From Betaproteobacteria bacterium (GTDB lineage: Bacteria > Pseudomonadota > Gammaproteobacteria > Burkholderiales > Burkholderiaceae_C): DNA of 64,000 nucleotides. The position numbers and the translations under genes are program-made. Under the pieces are notes generated by a model. It was given only the letters and a program-made list of their open reading frames with translations. It was not told the DNA's origin and did not search any database. This document shows positions 1-8,568 of the stretch, piece after piece; the stretch's first letter is position 1; every line of letters begins with the position of its first letter. Location: positions 124,001 through 188,000 of the forward strand of contig CANGHH010000002.1 of the NCBI GenBank assembly GCA_947453725.1. The letters run 5' to 3'.

Positions 1-65
1 CTGGCCTTCGGCGCGCCGTTGCGGCTGGGGGCAGCACCGCGGTTCAGGTCAGGCTCAGGGTCCAT
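1..65 (-). CDS. Start of an unidentified leftward gene, cut by window edge
   Basis: An ATG at 63-65 on the minus strand opens a frame with no stop for the 21 codons left in the window. A strong Shine-Dalgarno GGAGG (complement of 71-75) lies 5 bases upstream, which is why I read this as a real start. The visible peptide begins MDPEPDLNRG and shows no recognisable domain. The gene diverges from rplM. Function unknown; too little is present to identify it. Confidence 0.35.
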   Translation of the reverse strand, partial: MDPEPDLNRGAAPSRNGAPKA

Positions 66-403
66 GCATGCCTCCAGGCAAAGGGTCTGCATCGTAGGTC
101 AAATTCAGGGTTTACCCGCAATTTCAAGGGCCGACCTTCACGATAGGCCGGTACGTCGACCTTGGCGGAAGCCTGGTGGCGCGCCAGCCGCTTCGGGATA
201 TACTCAAAGGCTGCCCCCGTTTTCGGCCGGGGAACCAGTTCTGCCGCGGTCCTGTCTGCCCGGTTGGCGAAGTTGGCCAACACCAGACCGCAACCTGCGA
301 GGCCGCCCTCAACGAGCGGCGCCAAAGGGTGGCAGGAAATCCAGCCGATGCAATCGCGCGCTTTTTCGTCTCCGACGGGCAGCGCGCAAACCGAAAGACC
401 CTC
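66..403. other. Intergenic region and long leader upstream of rplM
   Basis: These 338 bases separate the truncated leftward gene from rplM and contain no convincing gene; the long frames here are antisense or out-of-frame shadows. A -10-like TATACT at 199-204 could drive rplM, leaving a leader of about 190 bases. Long leaders before rplM are known in other bacteria, where L13 can control its own synthesis. No paired structure was obvious by eye. Confidence 0.5.
199..204 (+). promoter_or_regulatory. Candidate -10 element for rplM-rpsI
   Basis: TATACT matches the sigma-70 -10 consensus at five of six positions. No good -35 hexamer lies 16-18 bases upstream, so this is a weak call based on the -10 alone and on its place before a ribosomal protein operon. 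Confidence 0.3.
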
Positions 404-832
404 ATGAAGACCTTCAGCGCCAAGCCGGCCGAAGTGACGCATGAATGGTTTGTGATTGACGCCACCGACAAGGTGCTCGGTCGTGTTGCCAGCGAAGCAG
501 CACGCCGTTTGCGCGGCAAGCACAAAGCCATTTACACGCCTCACGTCGATACCGGTGATTTCATCATCGTCGTCAATGCCGACAAGCTTCGTGTCACGGG
601 CGCCAAAGCCACTGACAAGATCTACTACCGGCACTCGGGCTACCCTGGTGGCATCACCGCCACGCCCTTCAAGGACATGCAGGCCAAGCATCCCGGCCGC
701 GCGCTCGAGAAGGCTGTCAAGGGCATGCTCCCCAAGGGCCCGCTGGGTTACGCGATGGTCAAGAAGCTGAAGGTCTATGCCGGTGACACCCACCCGCACA
801 CCGCTCAGCAGCCCAAACCGCTCGAATTCTGA
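404..832 (+). CDS. rplM: 50S ribosomal protein L13
   Basis: The 142-residue product is a structural protein of the large ribosomal subunit that binds 23S rRNA early in assembly. Its length equals that of the E. coli protein, and the start [11 protein letters not shown] followed by [13 protein letters not shown] is the typical L13 N-terminus. The ATG at 404 was chosen over upstream in-frame starts because it gives the family length and N-terminus. rpsI follows after 10 bases, which is the usual L13-S9 operon. Confidence 0.98.
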   Translation: MKTFSAKPAEVTHEWFVIDATDKVLGRVASEAARRLRGKHKAIYTPHVDTGDFIIVVNADKLRVTGAKATDKIYYRHSGYPGGITATPFKDMQAKHPGRALEKAVKGMLPKGPLGYAMVKKLKVYAGDTHPHTAQQPKPLEF

Positions 833-842
833 GGACGCTGCA

Positions 843-1235
843 ATGATCGGACTTTGGAACTACGGCACCGGCCGCCGCAAATCGAGCGTCGCACGCGTCT
901 TCATGAAGAAGGGCAGCGGCAACATCGTCATCAACGGCAAGGCCATCGGCGACTATTTCGGTCGCCAGACCTCGATCATGATTGCGCGCCAGCCCTTGCT
1001 GCTGACGGGCAACAACGAGGCCTTCGACATCAAGATCAACGTGCACGGCGGCGGTGAATCCGGCCAGGCCGGCGCGGTGCGCCACGGCATCACGCGGGCG
1101 CTGATCGACTACGACACCGCGCTCAAGCCCGACTTGAGCCGTGCCGGTTTCGTGACGCGCGATGCGCGCGAAGTGGAACGCAAGAAGGTCGGCCTGCACG
1201 GCGCCCGTCGCCGGAAGCAATTCAGCAAGCGCTGA
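843..1235 (+). CDS. rpsI: 30S ribosomal protein S9
   Basis: S9 is a small-subunit protein whose C-terminal tail reaches the ribosomal P site and contacts tRNA. The 130-residue product has the family features: [13 protein letters not shown] near the N-terminus, [10 protein letters not shown] in the middle, and the basic tail RRRKQFSKR ending in Lys-Arg. The ATG at 843 is preceded by GAGGACG, part of which overlaps the end of rplM, so the two genes are very probably co-transcribed. Confidence 0.98.
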   Translation: MIGLWNYGTGRRKSSVARVFMKKGSGNIVINGKAIGDYFGRQTSIMIARQPLLLTGNNEAFDIKINVHGGGESGQAGAVRHGITRALIDYDTALKPDLSRAGFVTRDAREVERKKVGLHGARRRKQFSKR

Positions 1236-1410
1236 CGAGACCACCCTGCCGCGCCTGCGGCGGTCCCCGCCAGGGGCGCCGCGTGGTGGGAAGGGGTACT
1301 CGGCACGGAGCCGCGGATTCGCCGACAATGGCGCCCGCGGTTCTTTTGTTTTTGGGGCCCTGCGCCTCGAGCGCTTTTCCTTGACTGCCGCATTTTCTGG
1401 AGCCTGATTC

Positions 1411-1785
1411 ATGAACGCCGTTGCCGAACAGCTTGCCCCCACCCTCGACGAGATGCCCCCGCCGCTGATCTTCACCGACAGCGCAGCGGCCAAGGTCAAG
1501 GACCTGGTCGACGAAGAAGGCAACCCCGACCTGAAGTTGCGCGTCTTCGTGCAGGGCGGCGGATGCTCGGGCTTCCAGTACGGCTTCACCTTCGATGAAG
1601 TGGTCAACGAAGACGACACCCAGATGAGCAAGAACGGCGTCACGCTGCTGATCGACGCCATGAGCCTGCAGTACCTGGGCGGCGCCGAGATCGACTACAA
1701 GGAAGACCTGCAGGGCGCGCAATTCGTGATCAAGAACCCGAACGCCACCACCACCTGCGGTTGCGGTTCGTCGTTCTCGGCCTGA
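1411..1785 (+). CDS. erpA: Iron-sulfur cluster insertion protein ErpA
   Basis: This A-type carrier takes Fe-S clusters from the assembly scaffold and passes them to apo-proteins in the cytoplasm. The 124-residue protein carries the three conserved cysteines of the HesB/IscA/ErpA family: Cys52 in [11 protein letters not shown], and Cys116 and Cys118 in the terminal [13 protein letters not shown] lies about 7 bases before the ATG. The 175-base gap after rpsI may hold its own promoter, but I could not identify one with confidence. ErpA near rplM-rpsI is common in Burkholderiales. Confidence 0.95.
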   Translation: MNAVAEQLAPTLDEMPPPLIFTDSAAAKVKDLVDEEGNPDLKLRVFVQGGGCSGFQYGFTFDEVVNEDDTQMSKNGVTLLIDAMSLQYLGGAEIDYKEDLQGAQFVIKNPNATTTCGCGSSFSA

Positions 1786-1801
1786 AGCCCAGCGCCCGGC
1801 T

Positions 1802-2914
1802 TCAAGCTGGGTAGAGGGCGCCCAGCACGCGCGGGCCCCGCGCACCGGTGACGGCGGCCAGGCTGCCCGGTCGGCCGGCAACGCAAGCCCAGGCCAGCCA
1901 GGCGAAAGCCAGGGCTTCGACCTGATCCGGTGGCACGCCGGCCTCAGCGCTGCTGCTGACGCTGACGCCGGGCCCCAGCAGGCCGCGCAGGCGCTGCAGC
2001 AGGTGGTCGTTGTAGGCCCCGCCACCGCAGACGATCAGGCCCTCCAGATCGGGCGCATCGCGCGCCAGCGCAGCGCAGACGCTGCACGCCGTGAGTTCGG
2101 TCAGCGTGGCCATCACATCGGCTGCCGTGGCGTCCTTGCCGGCCAATCGCGCATCCAGCCAGGCTGCGTCGAAGAGGTCGCGCCCGGTGCTCTTCGGCGG
2201 TCCGCGCTCGAAGTAGGGTTCTGCCAGCAAGGCCGCCAGCAAGCCGGGAACGATCTGTCCCGAGGCCGCCCAGGCGCCGGCCGCGTCGTAGGCCTGCCCG
2301 CGATGGCGCTGGCACCACAGGTCCATCAGCACATTGCCGGGCCCGGTGTCGTGGCCCCGGACGCCGCCGTCGCGGCCCAGCAGCGTGAGGTTGGCGATGC
2401 CACCCAGGTTCAGCACGGCCAGGCTGCAGCCGGGCCGGGCGAAGCGTGCAGCGTGGAAAGCCGGCACCAGCGGGGCGCCTTCACCGCCGGCCGCCACATC
2501 GCGGCTGCGGAAATCGCAGACCACCGCGATGCCCGCGTGCTCGGCCAGGCGCGCACCGTTCATCAACTGCAGGGTGTAGCCGTAGCGGCCGAAGTCGCGT
2601 GGCCGGTGGCGTACCGTCTGGCCATGGGCGCCGATGGCGGTGATCTGCGGCGCGCCGATGCCGCCCTGCTGCAGCAGGGCAGCGACGACGTCGGCGTAGC
2701 CGTCGATCAATGCCTGCGTGGCCAGCGCTGCGCGGTGCAGTTCGTCAGGCCCGCTGCTGTTCAGCGCCAGCAACTCGCTGCGCAAGGCCGGTGGCAGCGG
2801 ATGATGGCAGTGCGCCCGCGTCGACGAACTCGAACCGTCGGCCGAGAAGTCGACGAGAACGCCGTCGATGCCGTCGAGCGAGGTACCCGACATCAGCCCG
2901 ATGAACCAGGCCAT
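1802..2914 (-). CDS. anmK: Anhydro-N-acetylmuramic acid kinase
   Basis: AnmK phosphorylates and hydrolyses 1,6-anhydro-MurNAc to MurNAc-6-phosphate in peptidoglycan recycling. The 370-residue length fits the family. The N-terminal GLMSGTSLDGID is the diagnostic AnmK phosphate-binding signature; HDTGPGN in the centre and CGGGAYN near the C-terminus are the other sugar-kinase-fold motifs. The gene is convergent with erpA (16-base gap) and lies 13 bases downstream of an M23 peptidase gene on the same strand, so cell-wall turnover and recycling functions sit together. Confidence 0.96.
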   Translation of the reverse strand: MAWFIGLMSGTSLDGIDGVLVDFSADGSSSSTRAHCHHPLPPALRSELLALNSSGPDELHRAALATQALIDGYADVVAALLQQGGIGAPQITAIGAHGQTVRHRPRDFGRYGYTLQLMNGARLAEHAGIAVVCDFRSRDVAAGGEGAPLVPAFHAARFARPGCSLAVLNLGGIANLTLLGRDGGVRGHDTGPGNVLMDLWCQRHRGQAYDAAGAWAASGQIVPGLLAALLAEPYFERGPPKSTGRDLFDAAWLDARLAGKDATAADVMATLTELTACSVCAALARDAPDLEGLIVCGGGAYNDHLLQRLRGLLGPGVSVSSSAEAGVPPDQVEALAFAWLAWACVAGRPGSLAAVTGARGPRVLGALYPA

Positions 2915-2927
2915 GCAGGACAGCGGC

Positions 2928-4352
2928 TTATTCGACGCGCGCGCGTCGGCTGCTCAGGGTCTCGGCCACTTCCAGCTTGGCCTGCACGCTGCGCACCACG
3001 TCGCCGAAGCGGACGCGGGCAGTCGCGTCGAGCGGGACGGTCTCCGAGGCCTTGGCCACGCGCAGCGGATCCTGGTGCTGGCCGCCGATACGGAATTCGA
3101 AGTGCAGGTGCGGCCCGGTGGCCCAGCCCGTGTGGCCGACGGCGCCCAGACGCTGGCCTTGTTCGGCGCGCTGACCCCTGCGCACATCGATGCGGCTGAG
3201 GTGCGCATACAGCGTGCTGCGGTTGTTGCCGTGCTGAATTTCCACCACGTTGCCGTAACCGCCGCGCCAGCCCGCGAAATCGACCACCCCGTCGCCGACG
3301 GCGCGCACCGGCGTGCCTTGCGGCGCACCATAATCGACCCCGTTGTGTTGGCGCCAGGTCTGCATCAGGGGGTGCATCCGCATCGCGAAGCCCGAGGTGA
3401 TGCGCGAGAACTCCATCGGGCTGGCCAGGAAAGCCCGGCGCAGGCTGCGGCCATCGACGCCGTAATAGCCGCCGCGACCGTCGACCGCCGTGAACCAGAC
3501 CGCCTTGTGGCTTTTGCCGCCATTGACGAACTCGGCAGCCGCCACCCTCCCGGCCCCTTCGCTCCAGGCGACAGGCTCGTCGTCAGCCGTCAGCGCTTCG
3601 TAGACGACGCTGAAGGTGTCGCCCCGACGCAACTGCCGGTGAAAGTCGATGTCGGTGGAGAAAATCTCGGTCAGCTGCCCGGCGACGCCGTCAGGCAGAC
3701 CCGATTCGTCGGTGGCAGCGAACAGCGTGCTGCGGATGGTCCCGCTGGCCAGCCGAAGCTGACTGCCGTAGGGCACTGCCGCGGTGCGCGAAGACCAGCG
3801 CCCGCCGCTGCGCGACAGCGTGAGCCGGCTGAAGTGGGTCTTCAACTGCTCGGACTTGGCCGACGGAAAGCGCGCGACCAGGGTCTCGAGCTGGCCGCTG
3901 GCATCGAATTGCGCCTGCACCATCTTGCCGCCTCGGCCGGACAGCAACTGCCGCGCCGCGGTGTCGGTGCGCAGGAAAGCCGCTGCCACCGGGTCGCGCA
4001 CGCCCAAGCGGGCCAGCAGGGTCTCGGCCGTATCGGTGCCGCGGGTGATGTCGCTGCGATTCAGCGTGATCCCGTGCGCCGCCAGTTCGGTCAGCTGTGC
4101 CGCCATGCCCTGGGGCTCGACCGTCTCGCTGATCAGGCTTTGGGCCACGGGCGTGCCTTCGGTGACGAGCGGCGCGACGGCGATGGCCGTCAGGGCGAAG
4201 CCGGTCAGCGCGGCGACGGCCATCGATACCAGCCCCAGGCGATGGCGCTGGCTGAAGGATGCCACCTCTTGCAGCAGGAGTTCGTTTCTGGAGTTCAAGG
4301 CCGTGGCTCTGGCGGTGTGGTCGGGGCCCAGGCACGGCGGCATGGACGGCAT
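2928..4352 (-). CDS. M23 family metallopeptidase (LytM/NlpD-like)
   Basis: This is probably a peptidoglycan endopeptidase or a regulator of cell-wall amidases at the inner membrane facing the periplasm. From the ATG at 4352 it has 474 residues: a membrane segment at about 39-60, a long linker or LysM-like region, and a C-terminal LytM domain with HNGVDYG (about 336) and HLHFEF (about 413), so the zinc-binding residues are present and it should be active. Longer starts up to 4490 exist but would run into the tyrS promoter region. It precedes anmK on the same strand. Confidence 0.9.
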   Translation of the reverse strand: MPSMPPCLGPDHTARATALNSRNELLLQEVASFSQRHRLGLVSMAVAALTGFALTAIAVAPLVTEGTPVAQSLISETVEPQGMAAQLTELAAHGITLNRSDITRGTDTAETLLARLGVRDPVAAAFLRTDTAARQLLSGRGGKMVQAQFDASGQLETLVARFPSAKSEQLKTHFSRLTLSRSGGRWSSRTAAVPYGSQLRLASGTIRSTLFAATDESGLPDGVAGQLTEIFSTDIDFHRQLRRGDTFSVVYEALTADDEPVAWSEGAGRVAAAEFVNGGKSHKAVWFTAVDGRGGYYGVDGRSLRRAFLASPMEFSRITSGFAMRMHPLMQTWRQHNGVDYGAPQGTPVRAVGDGVVDFAGWRGGYGNVVEIQHGNNRSTLYAHLSRIDVRRGQRAEQGQRLGAVGHTGWATGPHLHFEFRIGGQHQDPLRVAKASETVPLDATARVRFGDVVRSVQAKLEVAETLSSRRARVE

Positions 4353-4415
4353 GGCGGTGGAACGGTGGGACAGGCGGGCCGACGCGAACCGGACTTCCGG
4401 GCAGGAACCGTCCTC

Positions 4416-4421
4416 TAGAAT
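4416..4421 (+). promoter_or_regulatory. Candidate -10 element for tyrS
   Basis: TAGAAT matches the sigma-70 -10 consensus at five positions and lies about 120 bases before the tyrS ATG, in the 190-base gap between the divergent M23 and tyrS genes. A possible -35 (around 4393-4400, CTTCCG) is poor. Confidence 0.35.
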
Positions 4422-4542
4422 CGGGCGCCTGGGCGGACCAACAAGGTTCGCCGCCGGCCGCCGCGATACGTCATGCAGAAGGCGTGCCAAGTATAGCCAA
4501 GCCCCCGCCCGCGGGGGGCATCAAAACCCTGAAAAGCGCAAC

Positions 4543-5790
4543 ATGTCCACGTCCGCGGCGCAGCCGACTGCCACTGTCTTCCCTGTGACCGACCGCGTTC
4601 GGGAGGCGCTGGCGACTTCCTTGCGGGGCTGTGACGAACTGCTGCCGGAAGCGGAATGGCTGAAGAAGCTGGCCCGTTCCGAGGCCACGGGCACGCCGCT
4701 GCGCATCAAGCTGGGGCTGGATCCGACGGCGCCCGACATCCACATCGGCCACACGGTGGTGCTGAACAAGATGCGCCAGCTGCAGGACCTGGGGCACACC
4801 GTGATCTTCCTGATCGGCGACTTCACGTCGATGATCGGCGACCCCTCGGGCCGCAACGCGACGCGGCCGCCGCTGACGCGCGAGCAGATCGAAGCCAACG
4901 CGAAGACCTACTACGCCCAGGCCAGCCTGGTGCTGGACCCGGCGCGGACCGAGATCCGCTACAACAGCGAATGGAGCGACCCGCTGGGCGCGCGCGGCAT
5001 GATCCAGCTGGCCGCCAAGTACACCGTGGCGCGCATGCTCGAGCGTGACGATTTCACCAAGCGCTTCCAGTCGAACACGCCGATCTCGGTGCACGAGTTG
5101 CTGTACCCGCTGATGCAGGGCTACGACTCGGTGGCGCTGAAAAGCGATCTCGAGCTCGGCGGCACCGACCAGAAATTCAACCTGCTGGTCGGCCGCGCCC
5201 TGCAAAGCGAATACCGGCAGGAGCCGCAGTGCATCCTGACCATGCCGCTGCTCGAAGGGTTGGACGGCATCGAGAAGATGTCGAAGTCCAAGAACAACTA
5301 TGTGGCCATCACCGAGCCGGCCAACAGCATGTTCGCCAAGGTCTTGTCGATCAGTGACGTGCAGATGTGGAAGTGGTACACCCTGCTGAGCTTCCGCAGC
5401 GTTGCCGAGATCGCCGCGCTGCAGGCCGAGGTGCAGGTCGGGCGCAACCCGAAGGACGCAAAGGTCTTGCTGGCCAAGGAGATCACCGCCCGCTTCCACA
5501 GCCTGGCGGCGGCCGAGGCGGCCGAGCAGGACTTCAACAAGCGCGCCCAGGGCGGCATTCCCGACGAGATCCCGTCGGTGTCGCTGGCCGGCGCGCCGAT
5601 GGCCATCGGCGCCCTGCTGAAGGCCGCCAATCTGGTGCCGAGCAGCAGCGAAGGCCTGCGCATGGTCGAGCAAGGTGGCGTGCGCATCGACGGCGTCGTC
5701 GTCAGCGACAAGGGCCTGAAGGTCGAGGCCGGCACCGTGGTGCTGCAGGTCGGCAAGCGCAAGTTCGCGCGGGTCACGCTGACAGCCTGA
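4543..5790 (+). CDS. tyrS: Tyrosyl-tRNA synthetase
   Basis: This class I aminoacyl-tRNA synthetase joins tyrosine to tRNA-Tyr in the cytoplasm. The 415-residue protein has HIGH at 67-70 and KMSKS at 245-249, the two ATP-binding signatures, then a C-terminal S4 RNA-binding domain (about 345-415). The intact KMSKS, rather than the KFGKS of the E. coli form, places it in the TyrZ-type branch. The ATG at 4543 gives the family N-terminus; upstream frame extensions overlap the M23 gene and are not coding. Confidence 0.97.
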   Translation: MSTSAAQPTATVFPVTDRVREALATSLRGCDELLPEAEWLKKLARSEATGTPLRIKLGLDPTAPDIHIGHTVVLNKMRQLQDLGHTVIFLIGDFTSMIGDPSGRNATRPPLTREQIEANAKTYYAQASLVLDPARTEIRYNSEWSDPLGARGMIQLAAKYTVARMLERDDFTKRFQSNTPISVHELLYPLMQGYDSVALKSDLELGGTDQKFNLLVGRALQSEYRQEPQCILTMPLLEGLDGIEKMSKSKNNYVAITEPANSMFAKVLSISDVQMWKWYTLLSFRSVAEIAALQAEVQVGRNPKDAKVLLAKEITARFHSLAAAEAAEQDFNKRAQGGIPDEIPSVSLAGAPMAIGALLKAANLVPSSSEGLRMVEQGGVRIDGVVVSDKGLKVEAGTVVLQVGKRKFARVTLTA

Positions 5791-5800
5791 AGCCAAGAAA

Positions 5801-5823
5801 AAGGCCGCCTCGCGGGCGGCCTT
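5801..5823. terminator. Hairpin between convergent tyrS and Bug-protein genes
   Basis: A perfect 9-bp stem, AAGGCCGCC paired with GGCGGCCTT around the loop TCGCG, lies 10 bases after the tyrS stop. It is preceded on the plus strand by an A-rich run (AAGAAA), so read leftward it is followed by a T-rich tract. It therefore looks like an intrinsic terminator working at least for leftward transcription, and plausibly for tyrS too. Confidence 0.7.
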
Positions 5824-5855
5824 GAAAGTTCGTGCTCCATCGCCCTGCGGGCCGC

Positions 5856-5880
5856 GTTCGGCATGCAAGACATGCCGAAC
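5856..5880. repeat. Perfect 10-bp inverted repeat (second hairpin)
   Basis: GTTCGGCATG pairs exactly with CATGCCGAAC around the 5-base loop CAAGA. There is no T-run on either side, so it may be an RNA-stabilising structure or a protein site rather than a terminator. Confidence 0.6.
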
Positions 5881-5896
5881 TCCTCCTGAGGCAAAG

Positions 5897-5916
5897 GGCA
5901 GTCCTCAGGGACTGCC
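5897..5916 (-). terminator. Third hairpin, just past the leftward Bug-protein gene
   Basis: GGCAGTCC pairs with GGACTGCC around a 4-base loop, 8 bases after the stop of the leftward gene ending at 5925. Read leftward it is followed by CTTTG, a weak T-tract. Together with the hairpin at 5801-5823 it probably ends that transcript. Confidence 0.5.
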
Positions 5917-5924
5917 GTAGGTCC

Positions 5925-6896
5925 TCAGTCGGCGTACTGCCCCGCCGCCTTGATGGCCGGGCCCCACTTGTTGATCTCGGCCTCAACGAACTTCTTGTGC
6001 TCGGCCTGGCCCAGGCGCGCGTCGGTGATGACCACCGCGCCCATGGCTTCTTCGCGCTTGATGAACTCCGGGTCTTTCAGCGCGGCGCGCAGCGCGGCGT
6101 TGAGCTGCTCGGTGATGGCCTTGGGCGTGCCCTTGGGCGCGTACAGGCCGTGCCAGATGGTGACGTTGAAGCCCTTCAGGCCCTGCGAGTCCAGCGTCGG
6201 CAACTTGGCCAGACCGGGGGTGGTCAGCGGCTTCAGCGTGGTCACGCCGTAGGCGCGAACCTTGCCGCCCTCGATCTGCGTCGACGTGTTGGTGGTCTGG
6301 TCGCACATCAGGTCGACCTGGCCGCCCAGCAGGTCGGTCATCGCCGGTGCAGTGCCCTTGTACGGCACAGTGGTCATGTCCACGCCCAAGGCTTGCTGGA
6401 AGAGCAGGCCACAGAGGTGCGAGGCGGCGCCCAGGCCGGCATTGGCCAGGTTGATCTTGCCCTTGTTGGCGTCGATCCACTTGCGCAGCTCGGCGAAGTT
6501 GGCGGCCGGCAGCGTCGGGCGGCCGATCAGCGTCATCGGCACGTCGTTGACCATGCCCAGGTACTCGAAGTCGTCGAGCGTCTTGTAGGGCATGTTGCGG
6601 TAGAGGGCCGGCGCGGTGGAGAAGCCGGCGTGGTGCAGCAGCAGGGTGTAGCCGTCGGGTGCTGCCTTGGCGACTCTGGCGGCGCCCAGCGTGCCGCCGG
6701 CGCCGCCGACGTTCTCGATGATCACGGTCTGGTTGTGCAGGTTCTTGCGCAGGACCTCGGCCAGGTCGCGGGCCACCTTGTCGGTGGGGCCGCCAGCGGC
6801 GAAAGGCACCACGAGCGTCACCGGCTTGTCCGGGTAGGCGGCCGCGGCCAGCGATGAAAACAGGGTCGCTGCAGCGGCCAGCACGAACTTTTGCAT
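5925..6896 (-). CDS. Bug/TctC-family tripartite tricarboxylate transporter binding protein
   Basis: A periplasmic solute-binding protein of the large betaproteobacterial Bug family, which binds carboxylates or other small metabolites. The 323 residues begin with a signal peptide (about 1-20, MQKFVLAAAATLFSSLAAAA), followed by the family opening YPDKPVTLVVPFAAGGPTD. GLGAASHL and VPYKGTAPAM are further Bug motifs. The ATG at 6896 was chosen because it starts the signal peptide and follows GGAG; the longer frame to 6980 adds residues with no signal character. No TctA/TctB membrane genes are adjacent, so it is an orphan binding protein, typical of this family. The ligand cannot be told. Confidence 0.9.
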   Translation of the reverse strand: MQKFVLAAAATLFSSLAAAAYPDKPVTLVVPFAAGGPTDKVARDLAEVLRKNLHNQTVIIENVGGAGGTLGAARVAKAAPDGYTLLLHHAGFSTAPALYRNMPYKTLDDFEYLGMVNDVPMTLIGRPTLPAANFAELRKWIDANKGKINLANAGLGAASHLCGLLFQQALGVDMTTVPYKGTAPAMTDLLGGQVDLMCDQTTNTSTQIEGGKVRAYGVTTLKPLTTPGLAKLPTLDSQGLKGFNVTIWHGLYAPKGTPKAITEQLNAALRAALKDPEFIKREEAMGAVVITDARLGQAEHKKFVEAEINKWGPAIKAAGQYAD

Positions 6897-6986
6897 GAGG
6901 AACTCCGAAGGGGATGACCCAGGTTGTCGAATGCTAGGACGGCGGCTTGTGCGCGCGCCGCGGAAACTACGTATTTGCACGCCAGC

Positions 6987-8264
6987 TCAGCCGATGGCGC
7001 GGGCGTCCTCGATGACCTTGCCGTCATTGGGCAGGCTGCCCGGCATCACCACGGCCACCTCGGCGCGCAGCTTGGTCACCTCGCGCAGCGACTGCGCCAC
7101 GGCCGCCGCCAGGCCTTCGCGGGCGCCAGCGCACTCGATGTGCAGGATCATGCGGTCCTTGGCCATTTCGCCTTCGACGACCAAGCGGGCCTTGCCGATT
7201 TCGGGGTGGCGCCTGAGCACTTCGGCGACCTGCGCCGGGTGCACGAACATGCCGCGCACCTTGGCCGTCTGGTCGGCGCGGCCCAGCCAGCCCTTGATGC
7301 GCGCATTCGTGCGGCCGGTCGGGCAGGGGCCGGGCAGCACGGCGCTGAGGTCGCCGGTGCCGAAGCGCAGCAGCGGGTAGTCGGGGTTCAGAACCGTGAC
7401 GACCAGTTCGCCGACTTCGCCGTCGGGCAGCACGTCGCCGGTGCCGGGGCGAACGATCTCGACGAGGGCACTTTCGTCGACGACCAGGCCGGCGCGTGCC
7501 GACGTCTCGTAGGCGATCAGCCCGACATCGGCCGTCGCGTAGCACTGGTAGGCCTGCAGGCCGCGCGCCGCCAGCCAGTCTCGCAGGGCCAGCGGGAAGG
7601 CCTCGCCGCTGACCAGGGCGCGCTGCAGGCTGGGCAGGGCCACGCCGGCTTCGGCGGCCTTTTCGACCAGGATGCGCAGGAAGCTGGGCGTGCCGGCATA
7701 GGCGTCGGGCTGCAGGTCCTGCATCGCCTGCAGCTGCAGTTCGGTGTTGCCGACGCCACCCGGGAAGACCGTGCAGCCCAGCGCGTGGGCGCCGCTTTCC
7801 ATCATCGAGCCGGCCGGCGTCAGGTGGTAGCTGAAGCTGTTGTGGACCAGGTCGCCTTCGCGCAGGCCGGCAGCGAACATCGCGCGCGCCATGCGCCAGT
7901 AGTCGGGCGCGGCGCCTTCGGGTTCGTAGATCGCGCCGGGCGACTGGAAGACGCGGCGCGCCGGTCGCAGCGCGGCGCGGCTGCGCCAGCCCAGGGCCGA
8001 GTAGCCGCCGAAAGGGTCGCCGCCGGTCGCACGGCTGGCCTGCTGCGCGTCCAGCAATTCGCTCTTGCGCGTCACGGGCAGGCGCGCCAGCCCGGCGCGC
8101 GTGCGCACGCTGCCCGCGTCCACACCGCCCAGCCGCTGCGCCATCGCCGGCACGGCCAGTGCTGCTCGAACCTGGGCCGGCAGGGCCAGCGCCAGCGCGG
8201 CCGCGCGCGCCTCGGCGCTGCGCGTTTCCAGCGCGTCGAAAAACCCGGTTCGTTCGACGTTCAT
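6987..8264 (-). CDS. PaaK-like phenylacetate-CoA ligase family protein
   Basis: Related to phenylacetate-CoA ligase, a class I adenylate-forming enzyme that activates a carboxylic acid with ATP and CoA. The 425 residues align by eye with PaaK in the central and C-terminal parts: YAGTPSFLR, YATADVGLIAYE, RFGTGDLSAV, KGWLGRADQTAKVRGMFVHP. The usual SSGTTG phosphate-binding loop is not seen; the corresponding region reads FQSPGAIYEPEG. It is the last gene of the ligase-liv operon, 4 bases after a small unknown gene. The substrate is probably whatever the importer brings in, which is inference. Confidence 0.8.
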   Translation of the reverse strand: MNVERTGFFDALETRSAEARAAALALALPAQVRAALAVPAMAQRLGGVDAGSVRTRAGLARLPVTRKSELLDAQQASRATGGDPFGGYSALGWRSRAALRPARRVFQSPGAIYEPEGAAPDYWRMARAMFAAGLREGDLVHNSFSYHLTPAGSMMESGAHALGCTVFPGGVGNTELQLQAMQDLQPDAYAGTPSFLRILVEKAAEAGVALPSLQRALVSGEAFPLALRDWLAARGLQAYQCYATADVGLIAYETSARAGLVVDESALVEIVRPGTGDVLPDGEVGELVVTVLNPDYPLLRFGTGDLSAVLPGPCPTGRTNARIKGWLGRADQTAKVRGMFVHPAQVAEVLRRHPEIGKARLVVEGEMAKDRMILHIECAGAREGLAAAVAQSLREVTKLRAEVAVVMPGSLPNDGKVIEDARAIG

Positions 8265-8268
8265 GGCC

Positions 8269-8568
8269 TCACTCCTCGCGGTCCCAGCTCGCCAGGCGCT
8301 TCTTCAATTGATCCAGCCACAGACGCTGCTCGCCGGCCGAGGCGATGGTCTGACGGTCCCACTCGGGCGTCAGCGCCAGCTTGCGCGCGGTGCGCGCGGC
8401 GATTGCCGTGCCGTCGACCTGCAGTTCGGCCACACGCTTGCCGCGCTGCTCGAAACCGTTGCCGCGTTCGGCCAGCTTCAGGTCGCGCAACTGGCGCTTC
8501 AGCTGCGTCAGCGCGTCTTCGGGCTTGAAGGCTGGCGGCGCGAAGCCGGCAAATTCGTCGTCGCTCAT
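8269..8568 (-). CDS. Small conserved-context protein of unknown function
   Basis: A 99-residue, charged, helical-looking protein rich in Lys, Arg and Glu with no signal peptide or membrane segment; the middle (LTQLKRQLRDLKLAERG) could form a short coiled coil. Its start overlaps the end of livF by 4 bases (ATGA), and the PaaK-like gene begins 4 bases after its stop, so it is translationally embedded in the operon. I do not recognise the family. Tight coupling with an acyl-activating enzyme suggests an accessory role, which is only inference. Confidence 0.75.
   Translation of the reverse strand: MSDDEFAGFAPPAFKPEDALTQLKRQLRDLKLAERGNGFEQRGKRVAELQVDGTAIAARTARKLALTPEWDRQTIASAGEQRLWLDQLKKRLASWDREE

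Noticed and set aside
44-799. A 251-codon minus-strand frame covering the rplM region
   Set aside because: Antisense to rplM, with no domain; the short minus frame with a good ribosome-binding site at 65 is the better candidate at this edge.
1381-1409. TTGACT followed by a possible -10 just before erpA
   Set aside because: The -10 would fall on the erpA ribosome-binding site, leaving no room for a leader, and the hexamer CTGATT is poor.
2003-4418. Long plus-strand frames opposite anmK and the M23 gene
   Set aside because: Both minus-strand genes have complete family motifs; the plus frames have none.
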